From contig JALHMG010000022.1 in NCBI GenBank assembly GCA_022844135.1, positions 1 to 64,000 on the forward strand: a DNA stretch of 64,000 nt, written 5' to 3'. Made by a program: the position numbers and the translations under genes. Of the stretch, positions 41,243 to 52,000 are shown piece by piece. This DNA is from Lysobacterales bacterium (GTDB taxonomy: Bacteria; Pseudomonadota; Gammaproteobacteria; Xanthomonadales; SZUA-5). The notes below the pieces were generated by a model. It did not search any database. It was not told the DNA's origin and saw nothing but the letters and a program-made list of their open reading frames with translations. How positions within the stretch are numbered: position 1 is the first letter of the stretch; every line of letters begins with the position of its first letter.

Positions 41243-43024
41243 ATGACGTCTATTCCTTTTGCCCAATCAGGTAGCTTCGCATCGCGGCTTGCGGTGGCAT
41301 CCCTTCTGTTTTTTGCCTCCCTTCAATGGTTGATCGCTTTTGCCGATGGCGCATCCTGGCAGCGAATCGCTTGCGTAGCGATTTTTCTAGGCAGTTGGAT
41401 CACCTTGTTTGCGCCGGTAGCGATGAAAACGCGCCTTGCGATTTTGGTGGTACTAGCCTTCATCGCTTTTGCGAACCTGATTTTATATGCCGTGAGTTAC
41501 ACGCAGCCCGAGCAGTTGCGGCTGGTTCTGCTGTGCGTTCTTTGCGGATATACGATGCTCGGCATCGCCGGCGTTGCCGCGTTGATCTGGAAGCGGCGCG
41601 CACCCGAGTTGGTCATGTCGGCCTTAATGGCCACGATTGCGTTGGTGGTCATCGAGGTGGTTATTGAAAACACATCAGAGGGGCCGACACGCAACGTCGT
41701 GCGATGGGAGGGCGGCACCGTTCCCGACCCCGTGCTGGAGGAGTCGTATCCACCCAACTCCACGGCCAGAACCATCTACGTATCGAATCCGCGTGGTTAC
41801 TTCGAAAACAGCGATCCGCGAGCTCAGCAATGGCGGCTCGGGTCGAATCATCCGGGCAGTTCGGCCCGCCTGCAGTTTCCCGGCCCACCGGCGTCCGGCC
41901 GCGTGCGCGTCGACATCGATCGCGCTGAGATTCCCACACCCTGGCATGTTCAACTGACAAGCGAGGGCCTGCGCGTGCGGAAGGGCGAACCCTACACGTT
42001 GCGCTTCAAAGCTCGCTCAGAGCAACGGCGCCCGTTCTCTTACGGCGTGAGCCAGGCGCACCCGCCGTGGGACAACCTCGGCTGGTATCGAAACATCGAC
42101 ATCGATACCGAGTGGTCAGAAGTCGTCGAGACGTTCCGCGCAACGTCCAGCGACGACTTAGCGCGCTTGACGTTCGACCTGGGCGCGCACACCAGCGCCG
42201 TCGAGATTGAAGGACTCGAAGTGAAGCGCTTCGACACCGGCGAGAATGCAATTCGTGAGCCCACGCCCGAGTATTCGGTGACCTACCGATTCAACGATCG
42301 CGGGTGTCGCGGTCCCGATTACCAGGTTCCAAGGCCCGCTGATGTGCTGCGCGTTCTGGTGCTCGGGGATTCGTACGTGCTGGGTGTCGGCGTCCACGAG
42401 CAGGACACCTTTACCGCCCAGCTGCAGGAAATGCTCTCCAAAAGAGCTGACAACAACAACCAAGTCGAAGTGATTAACTGCGGCGTCAGTGGTTATTCGA
42501 CAGCGCAGGCGCGCCTGCTATTCGAGCGTCTGGGCGAGGTGTATCGACCCGACCTGGTCATCCTCGGCATGGTCATGAACGACGACAGCTCGTGGCGCTC
42601 GGATGTCGCGAATAACTACTTTCATCAGCCCGGCCGGCTGGATGCGCTATCCATGACCTGGCGTGTGGTTCAGTATGCTCGGCATCAAGGACGCAAGCCG
42701 CCGCCGGACTTCTCGGGGAGTTTAAGTGAGGTGCGGTTGCTGCAGGCGCGTGCCGAGGCGCAGGGCGCCAATCTGGTGGTGTTTTCGTTCCGCAACCACC
42801 CGTTGTCCTTTGAAGCATGGCAAAGCTTGGCTCAGACCATGTCAACGGGCCTGAAGGACACGGGCGTTCCCTGGCTGGATGTGGGAGATCGGGTCATCAC
42901 CGACGACAACTGGCGCACTTTTTTGGTCCATCCGGAGGGCGATATGCACCCGAATGAAATCTTTCACCGATCTGCCGCCGAACAAGTGACGGCGCTGCTC
43001 ATCGAGCGCGGCCTGGTACTTTAG
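41243..43024 (+). CDS. Membrane-anchored SGNH/GDSL hydrolase with internal carbohydrate-binding-like module
   Basis: A 593-residue protein from ATG 41243. The N-terminus has about four membrane helices. A beta-sandwich module (about 210-325; PPWDNLGWYRNIDIDTEWSE, then TFRATSSDDLARLTFDLG, in parts) follows, and then the SGNH domain: VLVLGDSYVLGVGV with the nucleophile Ser near residue 377, the block LGMVMNDDSSW, and the catalytic DMHPN near residue 567. The module is homologous to the two at the end of the gene at 34055, so the same pieces occur in a different order. The likely role is deacylation or acyl transfer on the exported glycan. The next gene starts 72 bases later. Confidence 0.8.
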   Translation: MTSIPFAQSGSFASRLAVASLLFFASLQWLIAFADGASWQRIACVAIFLGSWITLFAPVAMKTRLAILVVLAFIAFANLILYAVSYTQPEQLRLVLLCVLCGYTMLGIAGVAALIWKRRAPELVMSALMATIALVVIEVVIENTSEGPTRNVVRWEGGTVPDPVLEESYPPNSTARTIYVSNPRGYFENSDPRAQQWRLGSNHPGSSARLQFPGPPASGRVRVDIDRAEIPTPWHVQLTSEGLRVRKGEPYTLRFKARSEQRRPFSYGVSQAHPPWDNLGWYRNIDIDTEWSEVVETFRATSSDDLARLTFDLGAHTSAVEIEGLEVKRFDTGENAIREPTPEYSVTYRFNDRGCRGPDYQVPRPADVLRVLVLGDSYVLGVGVHEQDTFTAQLQEMLSKRADNNNQVEVINCGVSGYSTAQARLLFERLGEVYRPDLVILGMVMNDDSSWRSDVANNYFHQPGRLDALSMTWRVVQYARHQGRKPPPDFSGSLSEVRLLQARAEAQGANLVVFSFRNHPLSFEAWQSLAQTMSTGLKDTGVPWLDVGDRVITDDNWRTFLVHPEGDMHPNEIFHRSAAEQVTALLIERGLVL

Positions 43025-43095
43025 CCTGATCACTCGCCCCGTCCCGAGATCGGCCCATCCATGCGGTCAGGCCAAACGCTAGCCTGAGGTCCTGA

Positions 43096-45258
43096 TTGAA
43101 CCATCTGTTTTTGTGTCGAGAGTTTCCGCCCGCGGCTTACCCGCCGGGCGGCATCGGCACGTATGTGCGTCATATCGCGCGGCTGCTGGCAAACGCTGGC
43201 GACAACGTGCACGTGATCGCCCATCGCTGGGCGGGAGCGCCGCGCGCACGCGAGGAACTGATGGGTGGACGTCTGATCGTGCATCGCGTCGCGCTGGATG
43301 ATTCGAATCCGGATGGCGCAACCGACCCGCAACTGCACCAGCAGATCGGCCGGGGATTATTGGCCTCCTCGTTTCCATCGCAGGCGTTTGCCTGGCAGGC
43401 GGCGCATTTGGCGGAGCGATTGATCGTCACCGAGGGCATCGATGTGGTGGAGGCGCAGGAATGGGAAGCGCCGCTGTATTTCCTCCAGTTGCGCCGTCAA
43501 CTTGGACTGGGGCCGGAGCGCCGGCCGCCTGTCGTTGTGCATCTGCACTCGTCCACCGAGCAAATCTTCGCTGCCAATGGCTGGGAGACGACGGTCGCAG
43601 ACTATGGTCCGGCGACTGCGCAGGAGGCCTTCTCGATCACCTCTGCCGATGCTCTCATGGCACCGAGTCGGTTCATGGCCGATCAGGCCTTGGCCCGGTA
43701 TGCCGTGGCTGCATCGCAGATGCACGTCATCCCCTATCCGCTTGGCGATATGGCGCTCCTGCAGCGCAGCGATGAGATCTGGGCAAGCCGAAATATCTGT
43801 CACATCGGCCGACTGGAACCGCGCAAAGGCGTGTTCGAATGCGTCGACGCGCTGGTTTCAATAGCTGCGGACTATCCGGACTTGTGTGTCGACTTCGTCG
43901 GCGCCGATACGCCGCTGCGCGCGAGCGGCGGGCCTTCGGTGGCTGCGGCCCTGCGGCGCCGCATTCCAGCGCGTTTCCGCCATCAGATACGCTTCCACGG
44001 CAGTCAAGATCCACCGGGCGTTCGTGCGGTATTGGCGCGAGCGACTGCGGCGGTGGTGCCGTCGCGGTGGGAAAATCTGCCTTACAGTTGTATCGAAGCC
44101 ATGGCCTCCGGTCTGCCGGCAGTGGTCTCGCCGCACGGCGGTATGCGCGAACTGGTGGCGGATGGCATTTGCGGCTGGATCGCCGAGACTGGTTCGCCGA
44201 CAGAAATCGCAGCCGCTCTGCGCCGTGCGCTGGATGCGTCCGGAACTCAACGCGAGCGCATGGGACAGGCGGCGGTTGCCAGCGTCAACCAGAAATGCGC
44301 CAACGACCTCATCGTGCGCCAGCACCTCGATCTGAAGCGCCAGCTCGTGCGTCGTGCGCGCCTGACGCGAAGGGACGCCAGGGTCTCGCCGCCGCGACCG
44401 GTTGGGACCAGCGGCATGGCGGTGGTTGTGTCGGGCGTCGCCGGACCGGCGCAACTCGCCGGCGTCCGCCAAAGTCTTCAGGCGCAGATTGAGTCGCCGT
44501 CGATGGTCATGGTGGTGTGCAACGATCTGACGCCGGAAACAATAGCCAGCATTAGTGCCGAAGGCTGGAAAGTGCATCCCGCGAACGTCGGTGACGATGG
44601 TCGACCGTCGGCCATGGCGATGGCCAAACTGCTGTCCTTCGAGGGCCTGCTCGGCGTCGTGCTGGCAGACGCTCACGTGCAATTCGATCCTGGCTGGCTT
44701 CGCGCCTGCCGTGTGGCCTTCGAGAGCGACGAGCGACTGGCCGTCGTTTCGCCCTGGTTATTGCAAATCGGGCCGCCAGCATGGGTTCGAGTATCGTCGG
44801 ATCCAGCGCGTCCCGATTTGCTCGACGATGGTGCGCCCACACCGTTGATTGCCGTGCGATTCGACGCGCTGGCGTCCGCAGGTGGCGATACGGGAGACAT
44901 CGACTGGAGCGGCGCACTGACGCGAGTTTTTCGGTCCGACCGCCTCGCGCTGATCTACCCGGCTGTCTACTGCTCGGTCGCGTCGGCGAACGGCCGCAGT
45001 CGGCCACCGCGCCGCGCTACCCGCTTCTCTTCGATGGCGAAAGCGATTCAACGACTGCATACGCCCCTGCTGCAATGGCTGATCGAGCGCTCTCCGGAGG
45101 ATCGGCGCGACTTCGTTCTCGACGCACTGCGCAACCCGCTGCAGTCGCTCCGCTGGCTGGCGCGCCGGACGCTGGATGCAGCGAGCCGTGCGCCGTTGCT
45201 GCGTGCTCGCGGGCGGCTGGCTGGGGACGCCAATCCGGAAGTACGGGGGCCACGTTGA
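43096..45258 (+). CDS. GT4 glycosyltransferase fused to a degenerate GT2-like domain
   Basis: A 720-residue protein. The N-terminal 410 residues are a GT4 enzyme (FPPAAYPPGGIGTYVRHIARLL at the start, NICHIGRLEPRKGVFECVDA, and VVPSRWENLPYSCIEAMASGLPAVVS with E-x7-E). Residues about 435-650 look like a GT-A fold without a clear DxD site (VVVSGVAGPAQLAGVRQSLQ, GVVLADAHVQFDPGWLRACR). This second part may be inactive or bind the glycan. The start is TTG 43096 (a GAGGT precedes it), because the protein is homologous from its first residues. Its stop overlaps the next start (TTGA). Confidence 0.82.
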   Translation: MNHLFLCREFPPAAYPPGGIGTYVRHIARLLANAGDNVHVIAHRWAGAPRAREELMGGRLIVHRVALDDSNPDGATDPQLHQQIGRGLLASSFPSQAFAWQAAHLAERLIVTEGIDVVEAQEWEAPLYFLQLRRQLGLGPERRPPVVVHLHSSTEQIFAANGWETTVADYGPATAQEAFSITSADALMAPSRFMADQALARYAVAASQMHVIPYPLGDMALLQRSDEIWASRNICHIGRLEPRKGVFECVDALVSIAADYPDLCVDFVGADTPLRASGGPSVAAALRRRIPARFRHQIRFHGSQDPPGVRAVLARATAAVVPSRWENLPYSCIEAMASGLPAVVSPHGGMRELVADGICGWIAETGSPTEIAAALRRALDASGTQRERMGQAAVASVNQKCANDLIVRQHLDLKRQLVRRARLTRRDARVSPPRPVGTSGMAVVVSGVAGPAQLAGVRQSLQAQIESPSMVMVVCNDLTPETIASISAEGWKVHPANVGDDGRPSAMAMAKLLSFEGLLGVVLADAHVQFDPGWLRACRVAFESDERLAVVSPWLLQIGPPAWVRVSSDPARPDLLDDGAPTPLIAVRFDALASAGGDTGDIDWSGALTRVFRSDRLALIYPAVYCSVASANGRSRPPRRATRFSSMAKAIQRLHTPLLQWLIERSPEDRRDFVLDALRNPLQSLRWLARRTLDAASRAPLLRARGRLAGDANPEVRGPR

Positions 45259-46343
45259 AGCCGGTCGGCGACACGTTGCAAAGTCCGGCGCCTGCAGATC
45301 GCGCCGAATCGCCGCTGGTATCGATCATCGTCGCCGCGTTCAATGCGGCGGCGACCATCGAAGAGACTTGCCGTTCGGCGCTGGCTCAAACCTACCCGTC
45401 GATCGAAGTGCTGGTCGTCGACGACGGCTCGACGGACACGACAGCCGACATCGTGACCGAGCTGGCGGCGGCCGATCCGCGACTGCGGCTGATTCGCCAG
45501 CCGAATCTGGGCGTCGCGGCAGCCAGGAACTGCGGCATTGCGGCGGCGCGCGGAGAACTCCTGGCGCCGCTCGATGCGGACGATCTGTGGGCGCCGGGCA
45601 AGATTGCGGCGCAAGTCTCCAGGCTGGCGCAAGCCGGCTCGGATACGGCGTTGGTGTATTGCTGGTGGGCGTGGATCGACGAGCACAACAGCGTCCTGGA
45701 TCGCTCCCCACCGTGGCGAATCGAAGGTCGTGCGCTGCAACGGCTGTTGGAAATCAATGTCACTGGAAATGCCAGCGTGCCATTGTTCCGCCGATCCGTC
45801 GTGCTGGAGCTTGGAGGCTATCGGAGTCAGTTGCGCGACGACGGCTGCCAGGGATGCGAAGACTGGGATCTGGCGTTGCGCGTCGCCGAGCGCCACCGTG
45901 TGGCCGTGGTGCCGGAAGTGCTGGTGGGCTATCGACGTCGAAGCGACAGCATGTCGACCCAAGACGATAGGATGTGGCGCTCGCGCGCTGCTGTGGCGCA
46001 ATCCATCGCCATGCGCAATCCGTCGATTTCCTCGGCGATGTTGCGGCGCTCGCAGGGGCAATTCGCGCTGCATCTCGCAGGCGTGGCCTTCTGGCGCGGC
46101 GACATTTTGCGCGCGTGTCGCTGGGGGCTGCGCACACGCCCGCTATGGCTGGGAATCGCCGTCTCGCCCTATATCGCAAGGCTGCTGCTGCGGCACATCT
46201 ACCGAGGCGCGGCGACGCGCCCCCGGTTGGTCGCCCACGGCCTGACCTTCGATAGCAGCTGTCCGGCGGACCCTTTGATTCCTTATGACCGCATTTACCT
46301 CGGCCACTGGCAAACCTACGATCGCGAGCCGAGCCATGGCTGA
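45255..46343 (+). CDS. GT2-family glycosyltransferase
   Basis: A 362-residue GT-A enzyme starting at TTG 45255, inside the stop of the previous gene. Motifs: LVSIIVAAFNAAATIEETC, VLVVDDGSTDTTADI, RNCGIAAARGELLAPLDADDLW (in parts; the LDADD metal site) and an acceptor site around QGCEDWDLALRVAERH. The C-terminal 100 residues are helical. It continues the string of glycosyltransferase genes. Confidence 0.87.
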   Translation: MKPVGDTLQSPAPADRAESPLVSIIVAAFNAAATIEETCRSALAQTYPSIEVLVVDDGSTDTTADIVTELAAADPRLRLIRQPNLGVAAARNCGIAAARGELLAPLDADDLWAPGKIAAQVSRLAQAGSDTALVYCWWAWIDEHNSVLDRSPPWRIEGRALQRLLEINVTGNASVPLFRRSVVLELGGYRSQLRDDGCQGCEDWDLALRVAERHRVAVVPEVLVGYRRRSDSMSTQDDRMWRSRAAVAQSIAMRNPSISSAMLRRSQGQFALHLAGVAFWRGDILRACRWGLRTRPLWLGIAVSPYIARLLLRHIYRGAATRPRLVAHGLTFDSSCPADPLIPYDRIYLGHWQTYDREPSHG

Positions 46344-47709
46344 GCGCTTAATCGCGCTGTTGCGGCGTATAGCGCATGAGGCTTTGTTGGCGCGCTTGCG
46401 CCTGGAGGCCTTGCTGACAGGGCTAAGCCACCGCAAGCGGCCGCGCATCATGGCGACTGCGTGCTGGACCTTTCCGATTTATTCGCAGACGTTCGTCCAT
46501 CAAGAAGTTCTGGCGCTGGCCGAGAGCGACTTCTCGGTGCGCTTCCTGTACGCGCAGCGCGGACCGAGATCAGCCTTGGCGCAGCATTGCGCCGCGCTGT
46601 GGTCGCTAAAGCGGCGTGTCATGCTGCATGCCGACACCGGCAAAGCGGATCTCGCCAGATTTCGGCGCACGCACCCTGCCGCAGTCGAGGCCCTGATTTC
46701 CGACATCGCCCGAAGCAGCGGGCTGTCGCCCGCACAGGTTCAGTCCCACGAGCACTTCCTGCACGCCTTTTCGTTCGCCAGGGCGGTCGAGGCGTGGCGG
46801 GCAGATTATCTGCACAGCTACTTCTTTTACGAGCAAACCTTGTTCGCGCTGGTGGCTTCGCGGTTGCTGGGCATTCCCCGCGGCATCAGTTGTTATGCCG
46901 ACCACATGTTGGCCGACTATCCGCTGAAGATCGTCAAGCTGCATTTGCAGCACTGCGAGGTGTTGGTTGCAACCTCCAGGCGCATCGCCGCCGAGTTGCA
47001 AGCGTTTGAGCCAGCAGCACAACCGCGCGTGCTGATCAAAGCCAATGCGATCAATACCGCAAACTTCGCACCAAGGCCGGACAACGGCGAGAACAGCGAT
47101 GGGACTATGCAGCTCCTATGCGTTTGTCGCATCGACCCGAAAAAAGGCATCGAGTACTTGCTCTCGGCATCGCGCCTGCTGCTGGATCGAGGCCTGCGTG
47201 TGCATGTTCGGATCGTCGGCGCGCCAGATGCGCACTGCGAAGCGGCGCAAGCCTATGCCCGCACGCTGGCGATGCAGGTGGCACAAGACAGGCTGGGCGA
47301 TGCCGTCAGCTTCATGGGCCAGCGCAACCACGGCGAGATCCGGGCTGAACTTGTGCGCGCGAGCGTTTTCGTCGCGCCTTATGTGGATCTGGCCAACGGC
47401 GACAAGGACGGCATCCCCACCGCAGTGCTGGAGGCCATGGCGAGCGCATGCGCAATCGTCACGACTGACGCCGGTTCGCTTGCGGAAATCATCGACGACG
47501 AAGAGCAGGGACTGGTAGTGGCGCAGCGCGATGCGCTGGCGCTGGCAAACGCGATACACAGGCTGGCCAGCGATGCCAGGCTCGCAACGCGCCTCGGTGC
47601 TGCTGCGCTGGAGCGCGTGCGGAGTCAGTACGATGTCGCTATCACGGAAGTCCGCTTGCATCGGCGCATACACGAGGCCATCGCAGCACAAGGGAGGGCG
47701 GCATCATGA
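46336..47709 (+). CDS. GT4-family glycosyltransferase
   Basis: A 457-residue GT-B enzyme from ATG 46336, overlapping the previous gene by eight bases. The core begins ATACWTFPIYSQTFVHQEVLAL, shows LLCVCRIDPKKGIEYLLSAS, and carries VDLANGDKDGIPTAVLEAMASACAIVTTD with the E-x7-E motif. The DKDGIPTAVLEAM block is typical of GT4 enzymes with long acceptors. It overlaps the next gene by four bases (ATGA). Confidence 0.87.
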   Translation: MAERLIALLRRIAHEALLARLRLEALLTGLSHRKRPRIMATACWTFPIYSQTFVHQEVLALAESDFSVRFLYAQRGPRSALAQHCAALWSLKRRVMLHADTGKADLARFRRTHPAAVEALISDIARSSGLSPAQVQSHEHFLHAFSFARAVEAWRADYLHSYFFYEQTLFALVASRLLGIPRGISCYADHMLADYPLKIVKLHLQHCEVLVATSRRIAAELQAFEPAAQPRVLIKANAINTANFAPRPDNGENSDGTMQLLCVCRIDPKKGIEYLLSASRLLLDRGLRVHVRIVGAPDAHCEAAQAYARTLAMQVAQDRLGDAVSFMGQRNHGEIRAELVRASVFVAPYVDLANGDKDGIPTAVLEAMASACAIVTTDAGSLAEIIDDEEQGLVVAQRDALALANAIHRLASDARLATRLGAAALERVRSQYDVAITEVRLHRRIHEAIAAQGRAAS

Positions 47710-48932
47710 GAATAGCGCTGCTTTCCTTCGAGTACCCGCCAGAAACCGGGTTTGGCGGGATCGGCACGTACACCTGGCACCACGCCAGAGCGTTGGCGCA
47801 ACTCGGACATGAGGTGCATGTTCTGGCTGGCGCGGTGGACAGCACACCCCTGCGCTCGACAGACGATGAGGGCGTGCGGGTGCATCGGTTCTGGGCCGAC
47901 GGCACTCTGATGCGCGCGCTGGCTCAGTTGGGCGCCTGGCGCTGGTGGTGGACGCGCCAGCGCTTGCAGAACGCCTGGAGTATGTACCTGGGTCTGAGCG
48001 AGCTGCTGCGCCAGCATCGTTTCGACATCCTGGAGATGCCCGAATGCGGCGCCGAGGGGGCATGGATAACGCGCCGATTGCGGATTCCGACCGTGGTCCG
48101 ACTGCATTCGCCCTCGCGTCTGATCATGCCTTACTACGAAGTTGCTCGCGCCGATCTGTTGCTGTGTTCGGCGGTCGAACGGCAGGCAATGCAGCGGGCA
48201 ACCATGCTGACGGCCTGCTCGCGTTTCGTCGCCGACGAGACGCGATCCAAGCTGGGCATTCGTCGCGACTGCCATGTCATCTCCAACGGGCTGGACTTGG
48301 ACTGGATGGACGCCGCGGTCGATCAGGTGGATATGCATACTCGCCTGGGACTTCCACGCCGCGCGCTCACCATCGTTTTCTGCGGTCGATTGGAGCGGCG
48401 TAAGGGCATCCATCTTTGCGCCGAGATCGCGGCGTCTATTCTCGAGCGCTTCGACGTGACGCTGGTGTTCGCCGGGGACGACCTGTTCGGATTTGCCGAA
48501 ACCACTTTGCTGCCGGCGCTGGCGGGCCGAACACTGAAAGGCTCGCTGCACCTGACCGGCAGGCTTGGCATGTCCAATTTGCGCTCCTTGGTGCGCTGCG
48601 CAGATATTGTTCTACTGCCGAGCCTTTGGGAGAACTGTCCTTACTCCTGCCTGGAAGCAATGGCGATGGCGCGCGCGGTTGTTGCTGCCAACCAAGGTGG
48701 AATGCCAGAGCTCATTCAAGATGGCATCAACGGTCTGTTGGCGACTGTCGACGATGCGCCAGCTTTCGTGCGCTGTCTGGAACGGTTGATTGTCGACGGC
48801 GACCTGCGAGCGCGCCTGGGCCAGGCCGCGCGCAGCACGATTCAGCAACGCCATTGCGCCCGGCAACTGGCGCGCGCCGCGACAGACGTCTACGAAACAG
48901 CGATCGCAGGGCAAATTGCGCCGCCTCGATAA
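47706..48932 (+). CDS. GT4-family glycosyltransferase
   Basis: A 408-residue GT-B enzyme. It starts [20 protein letters not shown] and has [20 protein letters not shown], then [26 protein letters not shown] with E-x7-E. Its N-terminal YPP(E/A)xGxGGIGTY motif is the same as in the gene at 43096, pointing to similar acceptors. It is the last gene of the glycan locus on this strand; purL starts 128 bases further on. Confidence 0.87.
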   Translation: MRIALLSFEYPPETGFGGIGTYTWHHARALAQLGHEVHVLAGAVDSTPLRSTDDEGVRVHRFWADGTLMRALAQLGAWRWWWTRQRLQNAWSMYLGLSELLRQHRFDILEMPECGAEGAWITRRLRIPTVVRLHSPSRLIMPYYEVARADLLLCSAVERQAMQRATMLTACSRFVADETRSKLGIRRDCHVISNGLDLDWMDAAVDQVDMHTRLGLPRRALTIVFCGRLERRKGIHLCAEIAASILERFDVTLVFAGDDLFGFAETTLLPALAGRTLKGSLHLTGRLGMSNLRSLVRCADIVLLPSLWENCPYSCLEAMAMARAVVAANQGGMPELIQDGINGLLATVDDAPAFVRCLERLIVDGDLRARLGQAARSTIQQRHCARQLARAATDVYETAIAGQIAPPR

Positions 48933-49060
48933 TCGACGCTGCGCGCTCAGCGTTGCGGATTTTACGTAGTTATCTGGCGCCCAAACCGTCCGCCAAGGTA
49001 TTCGCCGCTGATCGCGGCGCCGTCTATGCTCCGCGCCGTCGTCATTCCCGCACGTTGCCC

Positions 49061-52000
49061 ATGGCCATCCATCTGCTTGAAGGCGCCAGCATGCTGTCGC
49101 CGTTCCGCATCGAACGCTTGAATCGCCGTGTCGCACCGTTTGGTACCGAGGTGGTGGCGGTCGACGAGGTGTTCGTGGTCACTGGCGATGGCGTCGATCT
49201 GGCCGGATTGCAGGTCGTACTCGGCGGCGAGGCAACGCAATCGCAGGCCGGGCCGCGCGGCAGCGGCGCCGAGCGCTACGTGACGCCGCGTATCGGCACA
49301 CGCTCGCCGTGGTCGAGCAAGGCCACCGATATCGCGCATCGCTGCGGATTTGCGGTGCAGCGTATCGAACGTGTGCAGCGGCTGCGTTTTGCACGCTGGC
49401 CGGAAGCGGCCTCGGCGCAGGAAGCGGTGTTGGCGCAACTGCATGATCCAATGACCCAGAGCGTCGTGACCGACGCCTCTGAGCTCAGATCGGCGATCGC
49501 GCATGCATCTGGCCCATTGCTCCACGTGCAGGCCGACCTCAGCACGCTCACCCAGGCGAACGCCGATCTGGGCTTGAGCTTGAGCGGCGACGAGCTGGAC
49601 TACCTCAGTGCGCGCTACGCCGAATTGGGTCGCGCCGCCACGGATGCCGAGCTGATGATGTTCGCGCAGGCGAACTCCGAGCATTGCCGGCACAAGATTT
49701 TCAACGCCAGCTGGACCCTCGACGGCGTGGCGCAAGAGCAAAGCCTGTTCGGCCTGATCAAACATACGCATGCCACCTCGCCCGCGGGCACACTGACCGC
49801 CTACAAGGACAACGCGGCAGTGCTGACGGGTTTCCAGGCGCAACGTTGGATGGCCGATGCGAGCGGCGTCTATCGCGCGCTGGCGGAGCCCTCGCATCTG
49901 GCGATCAAGGTCGAAACGCATAACCATCCGACCGCGATTGCGCCCTATCCGGGCGCTGCCACCGGAGCGGGCGGGGAGATCCGCGACGAGGGCGCCACCG
50001 GGCGTGGCGCCAAGCCCAAGGCCGGTCTCACCGGCTTCACGACCTCGCACTTGCGAATTCCGGACGCGCCGCAACCCTGGGAACGCGCGCGTCCATTGCC
50101 GGGCCATCTGGCGAGCGCCTTGCGGATCATGACCGAAGGTCCGATCGGCGCGGCGGCCTTCAACAACGAGTTCGGGCGCCCGGCCTTGGGCGGTTACTTC
50201 CGCACCTACGAACAACTCGACGCCGACTACGCCTACGACAAGCCGATCATGATCGCCGGTGGGCTGGGCGCAGTGCGCGATGGCCACGTCGCCAAGCGGT
50301 CGTTGCAGCCCGGCGACGCATTGATCGTGCTCGGCGGTCCGGCCATGCTCATCGGACTGGGCGGCGGCGCAGCGTCCTCGCAGCAAGGCGGCGTTGGCGG
50401 CAGCGCGCGAGATTTTGCCTCGGTGCAACGCGACAACGCCGAAGTGGAGCGGCGTTGCCAGGAAGTGATCGACCGCTGCATTGCACTGGGTGAGCACAAT
50501 CCGATCGTCAGCATCCACGACGTGGGTGCCGGCGGGCTGTCGAACGCACTCCCCGAACTACTCCACGACAGCAGCGTCGGCGGGCAGATCGATATGGCCA
50601 ATATCCCCAACGACGATCCGTCGATGAGCCCGATGCAGATCTGGTGCAACGAGGCGCAAGAGCGCTACGTCCTCGCGGTGCGCCCTGGCGATCTGCCGCG
50701 CTTTGCGGCGCTCTGCGAGCGCGAGCGTTGTCCGTTTGCGCATGTCGGCGAAGCGGTCGCCGACGAACATTTGTCGGTGCGCCTCAACGGCGAGGCGATC
50801 ATCGATCTGCCGATGGACGTGCTGTTCGGCAAGGCGCCGAAGATGCATCGGGTGGCGCCGGCGTATACGCCAGCCAACCTGCCACTGACATCGTCGGATC
50901 TTCCGCTTCGCGAGGCGCTGCTTCGCGTGCTGCGCTTTCCGAGTGTCGCCAGCAAGAGTTTCCTGATTACCATCGGCGACCGCACCGTGGGCGGCTTGTC
51001 GCACCGCGACCAGATGGTTGGGCCGTGGCAAACGCCGGTCAGCGATGTTGCCGTAACGCTGGCGGATTTCTCCGGCACCAGCGGCGAGGCGATGGCGATG
51101 GGCGAGCGCACGCCGATCGCCGCCATCGATGCGCGCGCCGCCGTGCGCGTTGCGACCTCCGAGGCGATTCTGAATCTGCTGGCGGCGCCGGTTGCGCGCT
51201 TGAGCGATATCAAGCTCTCAGCGAACTGGATGGCGGCGGCCGGGGACGAGCGCGAGGACAGTGCGCTGTACGCGTCGGTCGCGGCGGTGAGCGAGTTCTG
51301 CGCCGCCCTGGGCATATCGATCCCGGTCGGCAAGGATTCCTTGAGCATGCGCGCGCGCTGGCAGAGCGAGAGCGGACCGGTGCAGACGCGTGCGCCAGTG
51401 TCGCTGATCGTCAGTGCCTTCGCGCCGCTCCAAGCGGTGCGCGGCACGCTGACGCCCGAGCCGCGCGTCGGCGATACGCTACTGGTCGTGCGCGCATCCG
51501 CGCAACGCCGTCTCGGCGCATCGGTATGGGCGCAAACGCAGAACCAGATCGGTGGCGAGGTTCCGGATATCGACAGCGATGGCTGTGCGCGTCTGGCGCA
51601 CTGGTTGATCGCGAACAAAGTTGCCTTCCATGGCTATCACGACATCAGCGACGGTGGCGCACTGATCGCCGCGATCGAGATGGCGTTCGCCTCGCGCTGC
51701 GGACTTGCGTGCGCGGCAATGAGCACGGCAGAGCTGTTTGCGGAAGAGCCCGGTGTGATGCTGGCCGTGGCACCTGCGGCGTTCTCCGAAATCCGTGCCA
51801 GCGCGCTGGCTGCGGGCCTGGATGCGCATCCGTTTGGTGAGGTCACGACAGCGCCCGCGTTGACGATCGGCGAACAAACGTTCGCCATGTCCGACCTGAT
51901 TCGCGCCTGGGGCGAGGTGTCGTGGCGCATTCAGCGCGAGCGCGACCGGCCGGAGACGGCAGATCAGGAGTACGCCCGACTGTGCGACTATTCATCGCAG

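Noticed and set aside
48416..49060. Upstream extension of PurL
   Set aside because: It overlaps the GT4 gene in another frame; the family start matches ATG 49061.
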